This document shows, piece by piece, positions 10,481 to 19,050 of a DNA stretch of 64,000 bases. This stretch comes from CAYTCZ01 sp964436315. GTDB lineage: Bacteria; Actinomycetota; Thermoleophilia; Gaiellales; Gaiellaceae. Each line of letters starts with the position of its first letter. Position 1 is the first letter of the stretch. Position numbers and translations under genes: made by a program. The notes beneath the pieces are model-generated. The model was not told the origin of the DNA, searched no databases, and was given only the letters and a program-made list of their open reading frames with translations. The stretch spans positions 8,084 through 72,083 of the forward strand of contig CAYTCZ010000003.1 of NCBI GenBank assembly GCA_964436315.1, given 5' to 3'.

Positions 10481-10780
10481 CAGTTCCCTATTTTCCAGCG
10501 CCCGCGACGCGGTCGCTCCGTGCTGGCCTACTCACCAAGGGCAGTGGTTGAGCTTGGACACGAAGGCGGCCATGAGCTCTCGCTCCCCCACGCTCCAGTC
10601 CGAGGGACCGCGAGAGACCGGCTGCAGGTATTCACTCATCGGAAGTCCGAAGAACTCCGGTCGATAGAGCAACGTCGCCGTTACCCCGGGGGATGTCTCG
10701 ACTCCGAGCATCTCGCGCAGCTTGGCGAGCGCAGCGCTCGCCGGAGCCTCGTGTCCGCTGTCGACGACTTCGAGTCTCAT
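10481..10780 (-). CDS. AhpD/CMD-family protein with in-frame TGA at the resolving Cys (putative CxxU selenoprotein), 3'-truncated by gap
   Basis: From ATG at 10780 there are 82 codons ending KLNHCPW, then TGA (10532-10534), then 17 more open codons (VGQHGATASRALENREL) into the gap. Carboxymuconolactone-decarboxylase/AhpD-type peroxidases have the catalytic motif CxxC-xxx-H. Here it reads C80-P-W-U83-V-G-Q-H87, so only the second Cys is replaced by TGA and the family histidine and the following Ala-rich helix follow in frame. The preceding sequence (SDWSVGERELMAAFVSKLN) is also typical of the family. A SECIS-like hairpin follows. The function is probably thiol/selenol peroxidase or disulfide redox. 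It lies downstream of a small Cys-less AhpD-like gene (11037). A substitution error near a contig end is the alternative, but two other such genes in the window argue against it. Confidence 0.75.
10495..10526 (-). promoter_or_regulatory. Putative SECIS hairpin of the AhpD/CMD-like gene
   Basis: Starting 6 nt after the TGA: lower stem CCAGC/GCTGG, internal loop ACGGA opposite GGGC, upper stem GCGAC/GTCGC and a 3-nt apical loop CGC. The loop begins 21 nt after the TGA with G as its second base. This fits the bacterial SECIS pattern of a small stem-loop 16-37 nt downstream of UGA with a G in the first two loop positions. It lies inside the coding frame. Confidence 0.65.
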
Positions 10781-10881
10781 CGGTAGTCGCTCCGGTAGAT
10801 ACGGGCCCGATTGGCCGCGCGAAAACCGAGCAGGCCAAGGACGCAGGGAGCATCCATATTGGTCCGAGATATGGGCGCGAC

Positions 10882-10911
10882 AGAGATTCTCGGCTCAAGC
10901 CAAGAATCTCT
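10882..10911. repeat. Inverted repeat upstream of the AhpD/CMD-like gene
   Basis: A 30-nt near-perfect palindrome: AGAGATTCT and AGAATCTCT arms plus inner GGCT/AGCC. As minus-strand RNA it forms about 14 pairs, including one G-U. It lies about 100 nt upstream of the AhpD/CMD-like start, in the 256-bp gap after the small gene at 11037. No U-run follows on either strand, so it is more likely an operator or mRNA structure than an intrinsic terminator. Confidence 0.55.
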
Positions 10912-10961
10912 ATGAAGAGCACCGGAGCTCGCTTCTGCTCGCACCGTTTCTTTTTGATCAA

Positions 10962-10982
10962 CCTTTTGTCCGCGGCAAAAGG
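10962..10982. repeat. Short inverted repeat CCTTTTG/CAAAAGG
   Basis: Seven-base perfect arms around TCCGCGG, in the same 256-bp intergenic region as the larger palindrome at 10882. No downstream T-run is seen. Together the two inverted repeats suggest a regulated or processed leader between the two AhpD-like genes. I see no tRNA or other gene in 10781-11036. Confidence 0.4.
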
Positions 10983-11036
10983 TCGTGCGACGGTTTGCGG
11001 CCGGCCACGTGGTGTGCGTATCGGCCGGGGCGGCCA

Positions 11037-11378
11037 CTAATGAGCGCTTTCCACTGCGCTCATGCCGCACTCCAGGCGCGCAAGGCCGGAGCCCACCGCA
11101 ACAGCGACCGTCAGTTCGAAGATCTCGTCCTCCGAGAACCCCGCGGCCTTAAGGCTCTCAATGTCCTCGTCGACGACCTTGTACGCCCATTGAGCGACCT
11201 TGTCGAGGTAGGGGGCGAGGTCCTCCGGGACCTCGGTCGTCGGCTCCAGACCCTTCCCGAGCTCACCGGCGCGCGCCGCAGCTGATGCTCGAAGCGCCGG
11301 ATCGGTCTCGCCGGGCCCTTCAACGACCGAGGCATTAAGGGCCTGGACTTCTTCCGAGAACCGTGAGTCGGGAATCAC
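11037..11378 (-). CDS. Small AhpD/CMD-like protein lacking the CxxC pair
   Basis: A 113-residue protein. Residues 60-105 (DLAPYLDKVAQWAYKVVDED, then AAGFSEDEIFELTVAVAVGSGLARLE) match the helical repeat usual in carboxymuconolactone-decarboxylase/AhpD folds, where S-E-D-E-I-F-E-L-T is characteristic. Only one Cys (ECGMSAVE) is present and there is no CxxC. It precedes the Cys/Sec-containing AhpD-like gene on the same strand, so a paired or heteromeric arrangement is plausible. The function is unproven. Confidence 0.6.
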   Translation of the reverse strand: MIPDSRFSEEVQALNASVVEGPGETDPALRASAAARAGELGKGLEPTTEVPEDLAPYLDKVAQWAYKVVDEDIESLKAAGFSEDEIFELTVAVAVGSGLARLECGMSAVESAH

Positions 11379-11443
11379 AGCTGAGCGAGGCTACTGTCCC
11401 GCCGGCGGAGCTGTCAACCCTCCCCCAGCCGCGCGACTCGATC

Positions 11444-12139
11444 TCAGGGAAAGAGATCCCGCTCTGGCGGCATCACCAAATCTCGCGCTACTCCGTCACC
11501 GGCCGGAAGCTCCGCTCCGCGCACGATTGCCGCCGGAATTCCGGTTGCCTGACCGACAACGAGCTCGGCGGCACCAGCCAGCTCGTCGGCGACCGCCACG
11601 ACCGTCGCCTCGAGCTCGTAGCCGCGTGTGTCCTTGGTGCCGCGAAGATCGCGCAGCGGCTGCATACCGGCGACACCGATCGCGACGTCGGTCGTCCCCT
11701 GGCGCCACGGCCTTCCGAAGGAGTCCGCGATGATGACGGCCGGCGCGACGCCGAGACGTTCCATCAGCCGACGTCGCAGCTGGGCGGCCGACGCGTCGGG
11801 ATCACGCGGAAGCAGAACGACCATGCCCGCTCCAGGCGCGTTGGATCGATCGACCCCGGCGTTGGCGCAGACGAATCCGTGTTCCGTCTCGGCGATGACG
11901 AAGTCGTCGCGCCGCCGCCGGATTCTGCGCGCCTCACGAGCGACCACTTCTCGGTGATCGGCGGTCCCCTCCACGCGACCCTCGGCTTTCGAGACGATCT
12001 TGTGTGCGAGCACGAGGACATCTCCTTCCTCGAGTCCACCAGCCCTGTCAATCGCATCAGCGAGGAGAGCCGCGAGATCATCGCCCGGCGCGATCTCCGG
12101 CAATCCCTCCAACGGAAGGATGCGGATCTCCCGGGCCAT
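11444..12139 (-). CDS. cofE: Coenzyme F420-0:L-glutamate ligase
   Basis: A 231-residue CofE. It has LPLEGLPEIAPGDDLAALL at the N-terminus, DVLVLAHKIVSKAEG, the ETEHGFVCANAGVDRSN metal/substrate stretch and DSFGRPWRQGTTDVAIGVAG. It adds gamma-linked glutamates to F420-0 using GTP. It is standalone, unlike mycobacterial FbiB, which carries a C-terminal nitroreductase-type domain. It is the last gene of a minus-strand run cofC-fgd-cofE, nine bases after the fgd stop. Confidence 0.93.
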   Translation of the reverse strand: MAREIRILPLEGLPEIAPGDDLAALLADAIDRAGGLEEGDVLVLAHKIVSKAEGRVEGTADHREVVAREARRIRRRRDDFVIAETEHGFVCANAGVDRSNAPGAGMVVLLPRDPDASAAQLRRRLMERLGVAPAVIIADSFGRPWRQGTTDVAIGVAGMQPLRDLRGTKDTRGYELEATVVAVADELAGAAELVVGQATGIPAAIVRGAELPAGDGVARDLVMPPERDLFP

Positions 12140-12148
12140 GGGCGTGCG

Positions 12149-13174
12149 TCAGGCCGTCGCCGACGGCACCGCTGCGGGCCAGCGATCACGGAGCCGCGGG
12201 AGGACGTCAGCGCCGAACTGGTCCAGGAAACGACCTTGCTCTGCGCATGGGGCGTGGAAGACGAGATGCGTGAACCCGTACTCGACATATGGCTCAATCC
12301 GCTGCACGACCTCGTCGGGATCGCTCGAAACGATCCAGCGCGTGTGTGCGCGGTCGACATTTGCGTCGGCGAGACGCTCCATCTCGACCGGATCTTCGAT
12401 CCCACTCTTCTCCTCGGGTTTGAGCGCCAGCGCCGCCCACCAGTGCGTCGCTTTCTCGGCGAAGTCGACGTCGTGGTCGTACGAAACCTTGATCTCGATC
12501 ATTCGCGGCAACGTGTCGGGATCCCGGCCTGCATCACTGGCGCCATCTTCGAAGGAGCCGATTACCTCCTCGTAGAGCTCGCGCTGCTTGCCGCTCGTCA
12601 TGATCAAGCCGTCGCCGACCTCCCCCGCCATCCGCGCTGTCCGCTTGCCGGCCGCTGCGACGTAGATCGGGATAGGGTGATCAGGCCGCTCGTAAACCGT
12701 CGCACGATCCGTTGTGTAGTAGTTGCCGGTGAAGCTCACGCGCTCTTCTTCCCACAGCAACCGTTTCAGCTCGATCGCCTCAACCAGCCGCTCGAATCGC
12801 TCTCGGAAGGCTGGCCATGAGAGGCCCGTGGCCGGCGTTTCGTTCATCGCTTCGCCGGTTCCCACGCCAAGGAAGACTCGGCCCGGGGCAAGTCCCGCAA
12901 GCGTTCCGAATGCCTGGGCCACAATCGCCGGGTGATATCGAAGCGTCGGAGTCAGAACGCTCGTCCCGATCTGAACCCGCTCGGTCCTGGCCGCGAGGGC
13001 GCCGAGCCAGACGAGCGAGTTTGGCGCTCGTCCCGTCTTGTGGCGCCAGGGCTGAAAGTGATCCGAAACGGCGACGCTGTCCAAGCCGATCTCCTCGGCC
13101 CGGATGCCGAAAGACAGGAGCTCGTCTGCGGGAAACTGCTCCGCCGAGGCCTTATAGCCAAGAAGAACCTTCAC
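12149..13174 (-). CDS. fgd: F420-dependent glucose-6-phosphate dehydrogenase (LLM family)
   Basis: A 341-residue protein. The N-terminus LLGYKASAEQFPADELL, the SDHFQPWRHKTG active-site loop (the His pairs with the F420 deazaflavin in mycobacterial Fgd) and SVLTPTLRYHPAIVAQAF match Fgd closely. GVGTGEAMNE, TSGKQRELYEE and RWIVSSDPDEVVQRIEPYVE also match. It oxidises glucose 6-phosphate and makes F420H2. The GTG start overlaps the cofC stop by 4 nt (GTGA), with GGAGG upstream. Its place inside the F420 biosynthesis cluster supports the role. A related sugar-phosphate or alcohol LLM dehydrogenase is the main alternative. Confidence 0.88.
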   Translation of the reverse strand: MKVLLGYKASAEQFPADELLSFGIRAEEIGLDSVAVSDHFQPWRHKTGRAPNSLVWLGALAARTERVQIGTSVLTPTLRYHPAIVAQAFGTLAGLAPGRVFLGVGTGEAMNETPATGLSWPAFRERFERLVEAIELKRLLWEEERVSFTGNYYTTDRATVYERPDHPIPIYVAAAGKRTARMAGEVGDGLIMTSGKQRELYEEVIGSFEDGASDAGRDPDTLPRMIEIKVSYDHDVDFAEKATHWWAALALKPEEKSGIEDPVEMERLADANVDRAHTRWIVSSDPDEVVQRIEPYVEYGFTHLVFHAPCAEQGRFLDQFGADVLPRLRDRWPAAVPSATA

Positions 13175-13818
13175 GTTGTTACCTCCATTGAGAACAGCGG
13201 AGAGACTAACGCGCGCGTCCTCGTCTCACGAGGGACAGACAGGAATCGCCGCACATCCTCGGGTGTGTCCAGGTCGTGAGCTAGACCTGGGGTATCGACG
13301 ATCTGCGCCTGCACGCCCGCGTCGTGCGCCGTCGTGGCGTGCAGTGACGCACTGTACTTCGCTCCGAAACAGGTTTCGATGATTCCCGGGGGTCGAAGGG
13401 CGACGGCATTCGTTCCGCCGTCCGACGCTCGTGCGATCGCAATGCCGACCTCGGGCGTGGCCCGAACCAACTCGTCGATCTCGTCTGCCTGGACGAGCGG
13501 GATATCCGCCGAAATCACGGCCACGAGTGGCTCTTCAACGACTTCGCTCATCGCCGCTGACAGCGCGACGTTCCACGGAAGATCCCGATCGTCCCAGAAC
13601 TGAATCCCGTGGTCGTGGGCAAGTCGCGGGGCGCTGGGTTCGCTGGAGACGAGCGTCGCAACGGATACGCACTTCGCAGCGGCCACCGCATCAACGACGT
13701 CGGCGAGCATGGCCTGCATGAGCTGAGCGCGTTCGTCTTTCTCGAGTCGGCCGCGAAGACGGCTCTTTGCCCCATCCAGGCGTTTCAGCGGCACGAGCGC
13801 GTGTACGGGAGCACCCAC
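13171..13818 (-). CDS. cofC: 2-phospho-L-lactate (phosphoenolpyruvate) guanylyltransferase
   Basis: A 215-residue nucleotidyltransferase. The motif ALVPLKRLDGAKSRL at the N-terminus binds the nucleotide, and VAVISADIPLVQADEIDELV holds the metal Asp. ASDGGTNAVALRPPG and DTPGLAHDLDTPEDV follow, all typical of CofC. It activates phospholactate or PEP with GTP for CofD. I place the start at GTG 13818 because upstream codons are non-homologous and overlap the divergent cofD. It is first in the cofC-fgd-cofE run. Confidence 0.92.
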   Translation of the reverse strand: MGAPVHALVPLKRLDGAKSRLRGRLEKDERAQLMQAMLADVVDAVAAAKCVSVATLVSSEPSAPRLAHDHGIQFWDDRDLPWNVALSAAMSEVVEEPLVAVISADIPLVQADEIDELVRATPEVGIAIARASDGGTNAVALRPPGIIETCFGAKYSASLHATTAHDAGVQAQIVDTPGLAHDLDTPEDVRRFLSVPRETRTRALVSPLFSMEVTT

Positions 13819-13843
13819 GCTCCCAACGCTACAGAATCCCCCT
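13819..13843. promoter_or_regulatory. 25-bp divergent promoter gap between cofC and cofD
   Basis: Only 25 bases separate the divergent starts of cofC (13818) and cofD (13844). There is no room for two normal leaders, so the mRNAs may be leaderless or one start may be further in. It would co-ordinate the two arms of the F420 cluster. Confidence 0.45.
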
Positions 13844-14782
13844 ATGACTGTCGCAGTGCTCGCAGGCGGAGTCGGCGCGGCGCGATTCCTCGAGGGGCTG
13901 GTGCAGGTCGTCCCGGGAAAAGACATCACGGTGGTGGGAAACGTCGCCGATGATCTCGAGCTGCTCGGCCTCCACATCTCACCGGACCTCGACACGGTCG
14001 TGTACACGCTCGCGGGCGTCGTCGACCACGACCGCGGTTGGGGAGTCGGGAACGACACCGCGAACGCCCGCCGAGTCATCGACGATCTCCGCGGGCCGGC
14101 TTGGTTCTACTTGAGTGATCGCGATATCGGCCTTCACCTCGTGCGGACAGACCGCCTCCGCCACGGAGAGTCGCTGTCCTCGATCACACAAGACGTCGCA
14201 CGGCGGTTCGGACTGGAGATTCAGCTCCTCCCGGCCACGAACGAGTATCTGAGAACCATCGTCACGACGGACGAGGGAGATCTCGACTTCCAACGCTGGT
14301 TCGTTGCGCAACGGCACGAGCCTCCAGTGCGCGCTATTCGCTACCAGGGTGCGGCGGACGCGCTACCGGCTCCGGGAGTGCTTGAAGCCCTCCGTGATTC
14401 CGAGGTCGTTGTGATCGCTCCGAGCAATCCGTACCTCTCCATCGATCCCATCTTCAGCATCCACGGGATTCGCGACGCGCTGCAAAATCGGGCACGACCG
14501 GTCGTTGGCGTTACCCCCATCGTCGGAGGGAGAGCGCTCAAGGGCCCTGCGGACTCGATGCTTGTCTCGCTTGCCGGTGAGGCAAGCGCGGTCACCGTGG
14601 CGCGACACTACGAGGACGTGCTGACGCACTTCCTCCTTGACCGTCTGGACGAGGATCTGGTCGAAACGGTCCAGCAACTCGGTATCGCCGCGAGCGCAGT
14701 CGACACGCTGATGGTCGACGTCGAAGCCCGAGCGAGACTCGCTCGCGAGACGCTCCGGTTTGCCGGCTCAGACCTGGCTTGA
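13844..14782 (+). CDS. cofD: 2-phospho-L-lactate transferase (F420-0 precursor synthesis)
   Basis: A 312-residue CofD/FbiA. It starts VAVLAGGVGAARFLEGL. VGNVADDLELLGLHISPDLD holds the conserved Asp pair that binds Mg and Fo, with WGVGNDTANARRVI and the phosphate-binding VIAPSNPYLSIDPI further on. It transfers the phospholactyl (or enolpyruvyl) group from the CofC product to Fo. It is divergent from cofC and followed after 33 bp by the PPOX protein and fbiC. Confidence 0.95.
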   Translation: MTVAVLAGGVGAARFLEGLVQVVPGKDITVVGNVADDLELLGLHISPDLDTVVYTLAGVVDHDRGWGVGNDTANARRVIDDLRGPAWFYLSDRDIGLHLVRTDRLRHGESLSSITQDVARRFGLEIQLLPATNEYLRTIVTTDEGDLDFQRWFVAQRHEPPVRAIRYQGAADALPAPGVLEALRDSEVVVIAPSNPYLSIDPIFSIHGIRDALQNRARPVVGVTPIVGGRALKGPADSMLVSLAGEASAVTVARHYEDVLTHFLLDRLDEDLVETVQQLGIAASAVDTLMVDVEARARLARETLRFAGSDLA

Positions 14783-14815
14783 CGCGGCGAGGCCCGGAAG
14801 ACGTATGCTCACGCC

Positions 14816-15292
14816 GTGACGCGTGAGCTGCTGAACCTCACGACGGCGACCAAGGACAACGCGCTCACCGATGCCGAGCGCAATGAGTTCCTCGAGCGAA
14901 AGCTTGTCGGGCGCCTCGGTACGAACCGCGGTGACGGTTGGTGGCACGTGACCCCGATCTGGTACATGTGGGAAGACGGACGGTTCTTGCTGAGCCTCGG
15001 CAACAGTCGGCGGCACCTCAGCAACATGCGTGAGGACGACCATGTAACCCTCTGCATTGACGTCGACCGGCGTCCCGAGGGTGTCTTCGAGGGTCCGGTG
15101 TCAGTTGTCTGCTTCGGCCACGCCGAGCTGATCGAAGAGCCAGAGCGGGTGCGCGAGATCACTGAGAAACTCGAGCTTCGTTACCTGGGATCGATTCCTC
15201 CCGAGTTCGAAGAGGCAATGTGGTTCGAGGGGCGCACGGCAGTCGTTATTACTCCCGTTCGGTGGCTTGCCTGGGATCAAGGAAAGGCGTGA
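14816..15292 (+). CDS. PPOX-class F420- or flavin-dependent oxidoreductase
   Basis: A 158-residue split-barrel flavin-binding-like protein (pyridoxamine-5'-phosphate-oxidase fold). It has FLERKLVGRLGTNRGDGWWHVTPIWYMWEDG, typical of actinobacterial F420-dependent FDOR-B-type proteins, and LGNSRRHLSNMREDDHVTLCID. Its place between cofD and fbiC supports F420 use. GTG at 14816 follows closely on cofD, and the stop overlaps the fbiC GTG by 4 nt. The substrate is unknown. Confidence 0.8.
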   Translation: MTRELLNLTTATKDNALTDAERNEFLERKLVGRLGTNRGDGWWHVTPIWYMWEDGRFLLSLGNSRRHLSNMREDDHVTLCIDVDRRPEGVFEGPVSVVCFGHAELIEEPERVREITEKLELRYLGSIPPEFEEAMWFEGRTAVVITPVRWLAWDQGKA

Positions 15293-17739
15293 GGGACTCA
15301 GAACTGCTCGCCCTCTGCGAGCTGAGGGCTGAAGAGATCCTCGAGTCGGCGCAGGCGCTCCGGGCGCAGCGTCCGGTCCCAATCACCTACTCGCCCAAGG
15401 TGTTCATTCCGCTGACCATGCTCTGCCGCGATGTGTGCCACTACTGCACCTTCGCCAAGCCTCCGCGGAAGGGCGAGAGAGCCTACATGCGCGCCGACGA
15501 GGTGCTCGCGGTCGCCAGCGCCGGCGCGGAAGCCGGCTGCCACGAGGCGCTCTTCACCCTGGGCGACAAGCCGGAGCGTCGCTACAAGGCGGCGCGCGAC
15601 GAGTTGAGCGAGCTGGGACACGAGACGACCGTCGACTATCTGGTTGAGATGTGTCGTCTCGTCCTCGAGGAGACAGGTCTCCTCCCACACGCAAACCCGG
15701 GTGTCCTCGATCGGGATGAGCTCGGTCGGCTTCGAGAAGTGACCGCATCTCAAGGGATCATGCTCGAGACGGCGAGCGATCGACTATCCGAAAAGGGGCT
15801 GCCACACTACGGCTCTCCTGACAAAGTCCCGGCGCGCCGCATCGACACGATCGAGCTCGCCGGAGAGCTTCGGATCCCGTTCACAACAGGAATCCTGATC
15901 GGTATCGGCGAGACGAGGCAGGAGCGAATCGAGGCGCTGCTCGTCATTCGGGATCTGCATCAGCGCCACGGCCACATCCAAGAGGTCATCGTGCAGAACT
16001 TCCGCGCGAAGCCGGAGACGAAGATGGCGGATCATCCCGAGCCGCCGCTCGACGAACTCCTCTGGACCGCGGCGGCAGCTCGCTGCGTGCTCGGTGCGGA
16101 GATGAACATCCAGTGCCCGCCCAATCTCTCCTATGACGAGTTTCCGCGATTGCTCGACGCCGGCATCAACGACTGGGGCGGCGTTTCCCCTGTGACGATC
16201 GATCACGTCAACCCGGAGGCTCCGTGGCCGGAGATCGAGCGTCTGTCAAATGCAACGCTCGATCGCTGGCTCGATCCGGCTCCGCGACTTCCGATCTACC
16301 CCGAGTACGTCAACGACGTGAGCTCTTGGTGCGCGCCTTCGGTGGCGGCCGCTGTTCTTCGCCGTGCAGACGCCACGGGCCTGGCGCGCGAGGGGAACTG
16401 GGCCGCCGGGGCAAACGAATCCCGCAATGGTTGCGGGACGCTCGGCCCTCGTCACCTCCAACTCGCGTCGCGAAACGGGAACGCCGCTCGGTCGCTCCAC
16501 GGAGAAAGCAAGCTAGATCCGAGTATTTCCGAGGCGCTCACGAAGGTTGATGAAGAGGAAGAACTCGAGGAGAGCGACATCACCGCACTCTTTCTGGCCC
16601 GCGGTCCCGGGTTGGAGGCCGTCTTCGACGCGGCGGACCGGCTCCGCAAGGACGTCTGTGGAGACACCGTGTCGTATGTGGTGACACGAAACATCAACTA
16701 CACGAACGTCTGCTACTTCCGCTGCGGGTTCTGTGCCTTTTCGAAGGGAAAGCTCGCGGAGAATCTCCGCGGTCCCGCCTACCTCGTACCAACCGAGGAG
16801 ATCCTCAGGCGCTGCCATGAGGCCTGGGATCGAGGCGCCGTGGAGGTCTGTCTTCAGGGCGGTATCCATCCCGGATTCACGGGCGAGTACTACACGGAAC
16901 TCTGCGACGCGATCAAGCGGGAGCTGCCGGAGCTACACATCCATGCTTTCTCGGCGCTCGAAGTCTGGCAAGGAGCCGCGACCCTCGGAATTCCCCTCGA
17001 CGACTACTTGAGGCGGCTTCATTCTGTCGGCCTTGCTTCCCTCCCCGGGACTGCCGCCGAGGTCCTCGACGACGACGTACGCCAGATCATTTGCCCGGAC
17101 AAAGTGACGACGGCGCAGTGGCTTGAAGTTCATGACACCGCGCACAGGGTGGGCCTTCGCTCGACGACGACGATCATGTACGGCTCGGTCGAAGGCCCAA
17201 GGAGTTGGGCTCGACACCTGATTGCGATTCGTGACCAGCAGAAGCGAAGCGGCGGGTTCAGCGAGTTCGTTCCGCTGCCGTTCGTCCACATGGAGGCACC
17301 GATCTTCCTTCAGGGTCGAGCGAGACCCGGCCCGACCCTCCGCGAAGCTGTCCTCATGCACGCGGTCGGGAGGCTCGCGCTACACCCCCACATCACGAAC
17401 ATCCAGACGTCCTGGGTCAAGATGGGGGTCGAAGGGGCTCTCCTCGCCCTCAACGCAGGGGCAAACGATCTCGGCGGCACGCTCATGAACGAGTCCATTT
17501 CTCGGGCGGCCGGCGCGAGCCACGGACAGGAGATGGCGCCGGAACAGATGGAGATGACGATCCGACGCGCGGGGAGGATTTCACGCCAGAGAACGACCTT
17601 GTACGGCTCCCCAGACGTCGAGCGGACCCGGCGATCGTTCGGCGCCGCGCCGCTCGAGGTCCCCCAGAACCCCAAGGTCGATGATTCGCGGCTCAAGAAG
17701 CCGAGGGAGCTTGTGCGGCCCGGGCTGACGGTGGGCTGA
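15289..17739 (+). CDS. fbiC: 7,8-didemethyl-8-hydroxy-5-deazariboflavin (Fo) synthase, CofG-CofH fusion
   Basis: An 816-residue bifunctional radical-SAM enzyme making Fo from tyrosine and the ribityl-uracil intermediate. The N-terminal CofG half has the iron-sulfur motif CRDVCHYC (about residues 46-53). The C-terminal CofH half has CYFRCGFC (about residues 480-487). Both are CxxxCxxC. HANPGVLD and NPEAPWPE are CofG signatures; LQGGIHPG and the NIQTSWVKMG stretch are CofH signatures. GTG at 15289 overlaps the upstream stop. Fusion of the two halves is the actinobacterial arrangement. Confidence 0.95.
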   Translation: MRDSELLALCELRAEEILESAQALRAQRPVPITYSPKVFIPLTMLCRDVCHYCTFAKPPRKGERAYMRADEVLAVASAGAEAGCHEALFTLGDKPERRYKAARDELSELGHETTVDYLVEMCRLVLEETGLLPHANPGVLDRDELGRLREVTASQGIMLETASDRLSEKGLPHYGSPDKVPARRIDTIELAGELRIPFTTGILIGIGETRQERIEALLVIRDLHQRHGHIQEVIVQNFRAKPETKMADHPEPPLDELLWTAAAARCVLGAEMNIQCPPNLSYDEFPRLLDAGINDWGGVSPVTIDHVNPEAPWPEIERLSNATLDRWLDPAPRLPIYPEYVNDVSSWCAPSVAAAVLRRADATGLAREGNWAAGANESRNGCGTLGPRHLQLASRNGNAARSLHGESKLDPSISEALTKVDEEEELEESDITALFLARGPGLEAVFDAADRLRKDVCGDTVSYVVTRNINYTNVCYFRCGFCAFSKGKLAENLRGPAYLVPTEEILRRCHEAWDRGAVEVCLQGGIHPGFTGEYYTELCDAIKRELPELHIHAFSALEVWQGAATLGIPLDDYLRRLHSVGLASLPGTAAEVLDDDVRQIICPDKVTTAQWLEVHDTAHRVGLRSTTTIMYGSVEGPRSWARHLIAIRDQQKRSGGFSEFVPLPFVHMEAPIFLQGRARPGPTLREAVLMHAVGRLALHPHITNIQTSWVKMGVEGALLALNAGANDLGGTLMNESISRAAGASHGQEMAPEQMEMTIRRAGRISRQRTTLYGSPDVERTRRSFGAAPLEVPQNPKVDDSRLKKPRELVRPGLTVG

Positions 17740-17757
17740 CCGGTCGGCAGCGGAGAC

Positions 17758-19050
17758 ATGAGCCAGGTGGTAGTCGTCATCGGCGGCGGTGCGATCGGTG
17801 CGTGCACCGCCCTCGAGATCGCTCAGCGAGATATTCGGGTCACGCTCCTCGAGCGCGGCCCAGAGCTGGCCTGGGGATGCTCGGCAGGAAACGCCGGCCT
17901 CATCTGCCCGAGCCACGCGTGGCCGCTCCCGAACCCGACCGCGCTCAGGCTCGGGCTCAAGTGGATGTGGAAACGCGACAGCCCCCTCTATCTTCGGCCA
18001 CGTCCAGCGGTGCTTCCGTGGCTCACACGCTTTATGTCGGCCTGCACCCCGGGACAGGCGACAGCCGGAATGCGACTGCTGCGCGATCTCTGCACGAAGA
18101 GCCTTCACCTCCATCTCGAGCTCGCTGAGAAGGGAGTGAATACTGGCTTGGAGCAAAGCGGCACGCTAAACGCCTACACATCGGACTCGGCTCTGACCGA
18201 GGCCATTCACGAGGCCGCCGAGAACGGCGAAGCGGGCATCAACTTCCGCCTGCTGACGGGAGACGAGGCCAGAGAGTTCGAGCCGTCACTCACCAGCAAC
18301 GTCACAGGTGGAGTCCTCTACGAGGACGAGGCGCATTGTGACCCGCACCTGTTCGTTCAAGAGGTCGGGAAAGCCGCAAGAGCAGCAGGTGCAGACATTC
18401 AAACCGGCGTCGAGGTCTTCGGCCTTTCCCGCCGAAACGGGGGAATCGACATCTCGACATCGACCGGAAGCATCCGAGCCGCGACCGTCGTGCTCGCCGC
18501 CGGCGCCTGGACGCCGGGTCTTGGACGCCAACTCGGCCAATTCGTCCCCGTCGAGGGCGGCAAGGGCTATCACATCGACCTCACGGCAGCTCCAAGTGAC
18601 CCCAAGGTTCCCGTGCTTCTCAACGAGACTCGCGTGATCGCCACTCCACTGCCCGGACGCCTCCGTCTCGCGGGCACGCTCGAACTCGCCGGGCTCGATC
18701 TGAGCGTCGATCGCGTTCGCGTCGAGGCGATTCAGCGGTCTGTGAGCCAAGCCGTCTCCGGACTCGAGAACCGAGAGGTGGTCGAGGTCTGGAGAGGGCT
18801 TCGGCCCTGCACTCCCGACGGGCTACCGATCATCGGCCGACCCGATGACGCCGACGACGTCCTGCTCGCGACGGGTCATGCAATGCTCGGTCTTGCGTTG
18901 GCCCCGATCACGGGTCGGCTCCTCGGCGAGCTCGTCGCTGGGGAAACACCGAGCCACGACCTCGAGGCGCTCCGGCCAGACCGCTTCAGGCCGATGATTC
19001 CGAGCGCACGCTTCAGTAGCCGCGGCCGCCGGTTACTCCCGCTCGCCTAG
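17758..19050 (+). CDS. FAD-dependent D-amino-acid-dehydrogenase-like oxidoreductase (DAO family)
   Basis: A 430-residue DAO-family flavoprotein. The dinucleotide-binding motif is VVVIGGGAIGACTALEIAQRD at the start, then ERGPELAWGCSAGNAGLICP, which resembles DadA (covalent or close FAD contacts and the GNAG loop). VWRGLRPCTPDGLPIIGRP is the C-terminal FAD signature. It likely oxidises a D-amino acid or secondary amine. It starts 18 bp after fbiC, but its metabolic theme matches the sarcosine-type protein downstream. Confidence 0.85.
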   Translation: MSQVVVVIGGGAIGACTALEIAQRDIRVTLLERGPELAWGCSAGNAGLICPSHAWPLPNPTALRLGLKWMWKRDSPLYLRPRPAVLPWLTRFMSACTPGQATAGMRLLRDLCTKSLHLHLELAEKGVNTGLEQSGTLNAYTSDSALTEAIHEAAENGEAGINFRLLTGDEAREFEPSLTSNVTGGVLYEDEAHCDPHLFVQEVGKAARAAGADIQTGVEVFGLSRRNGGIDISTSTGSIRAATVVLAAGAWTPGLGRQLGQFVPVEGGKGYHIDLTAAPSDPKVPVLLNETRVIATPLPGRLRLAGTLELAGLDLSVDRVRVEAIQRSVSQAVSGLENREVVEVWRGLRPCTPDGLPIIGRPDDADDVLLATGHAMLGLALAPITGRLLGELVAGETPSHDLEALRPDRFRPMIPSARFSSRGRRLLPLA

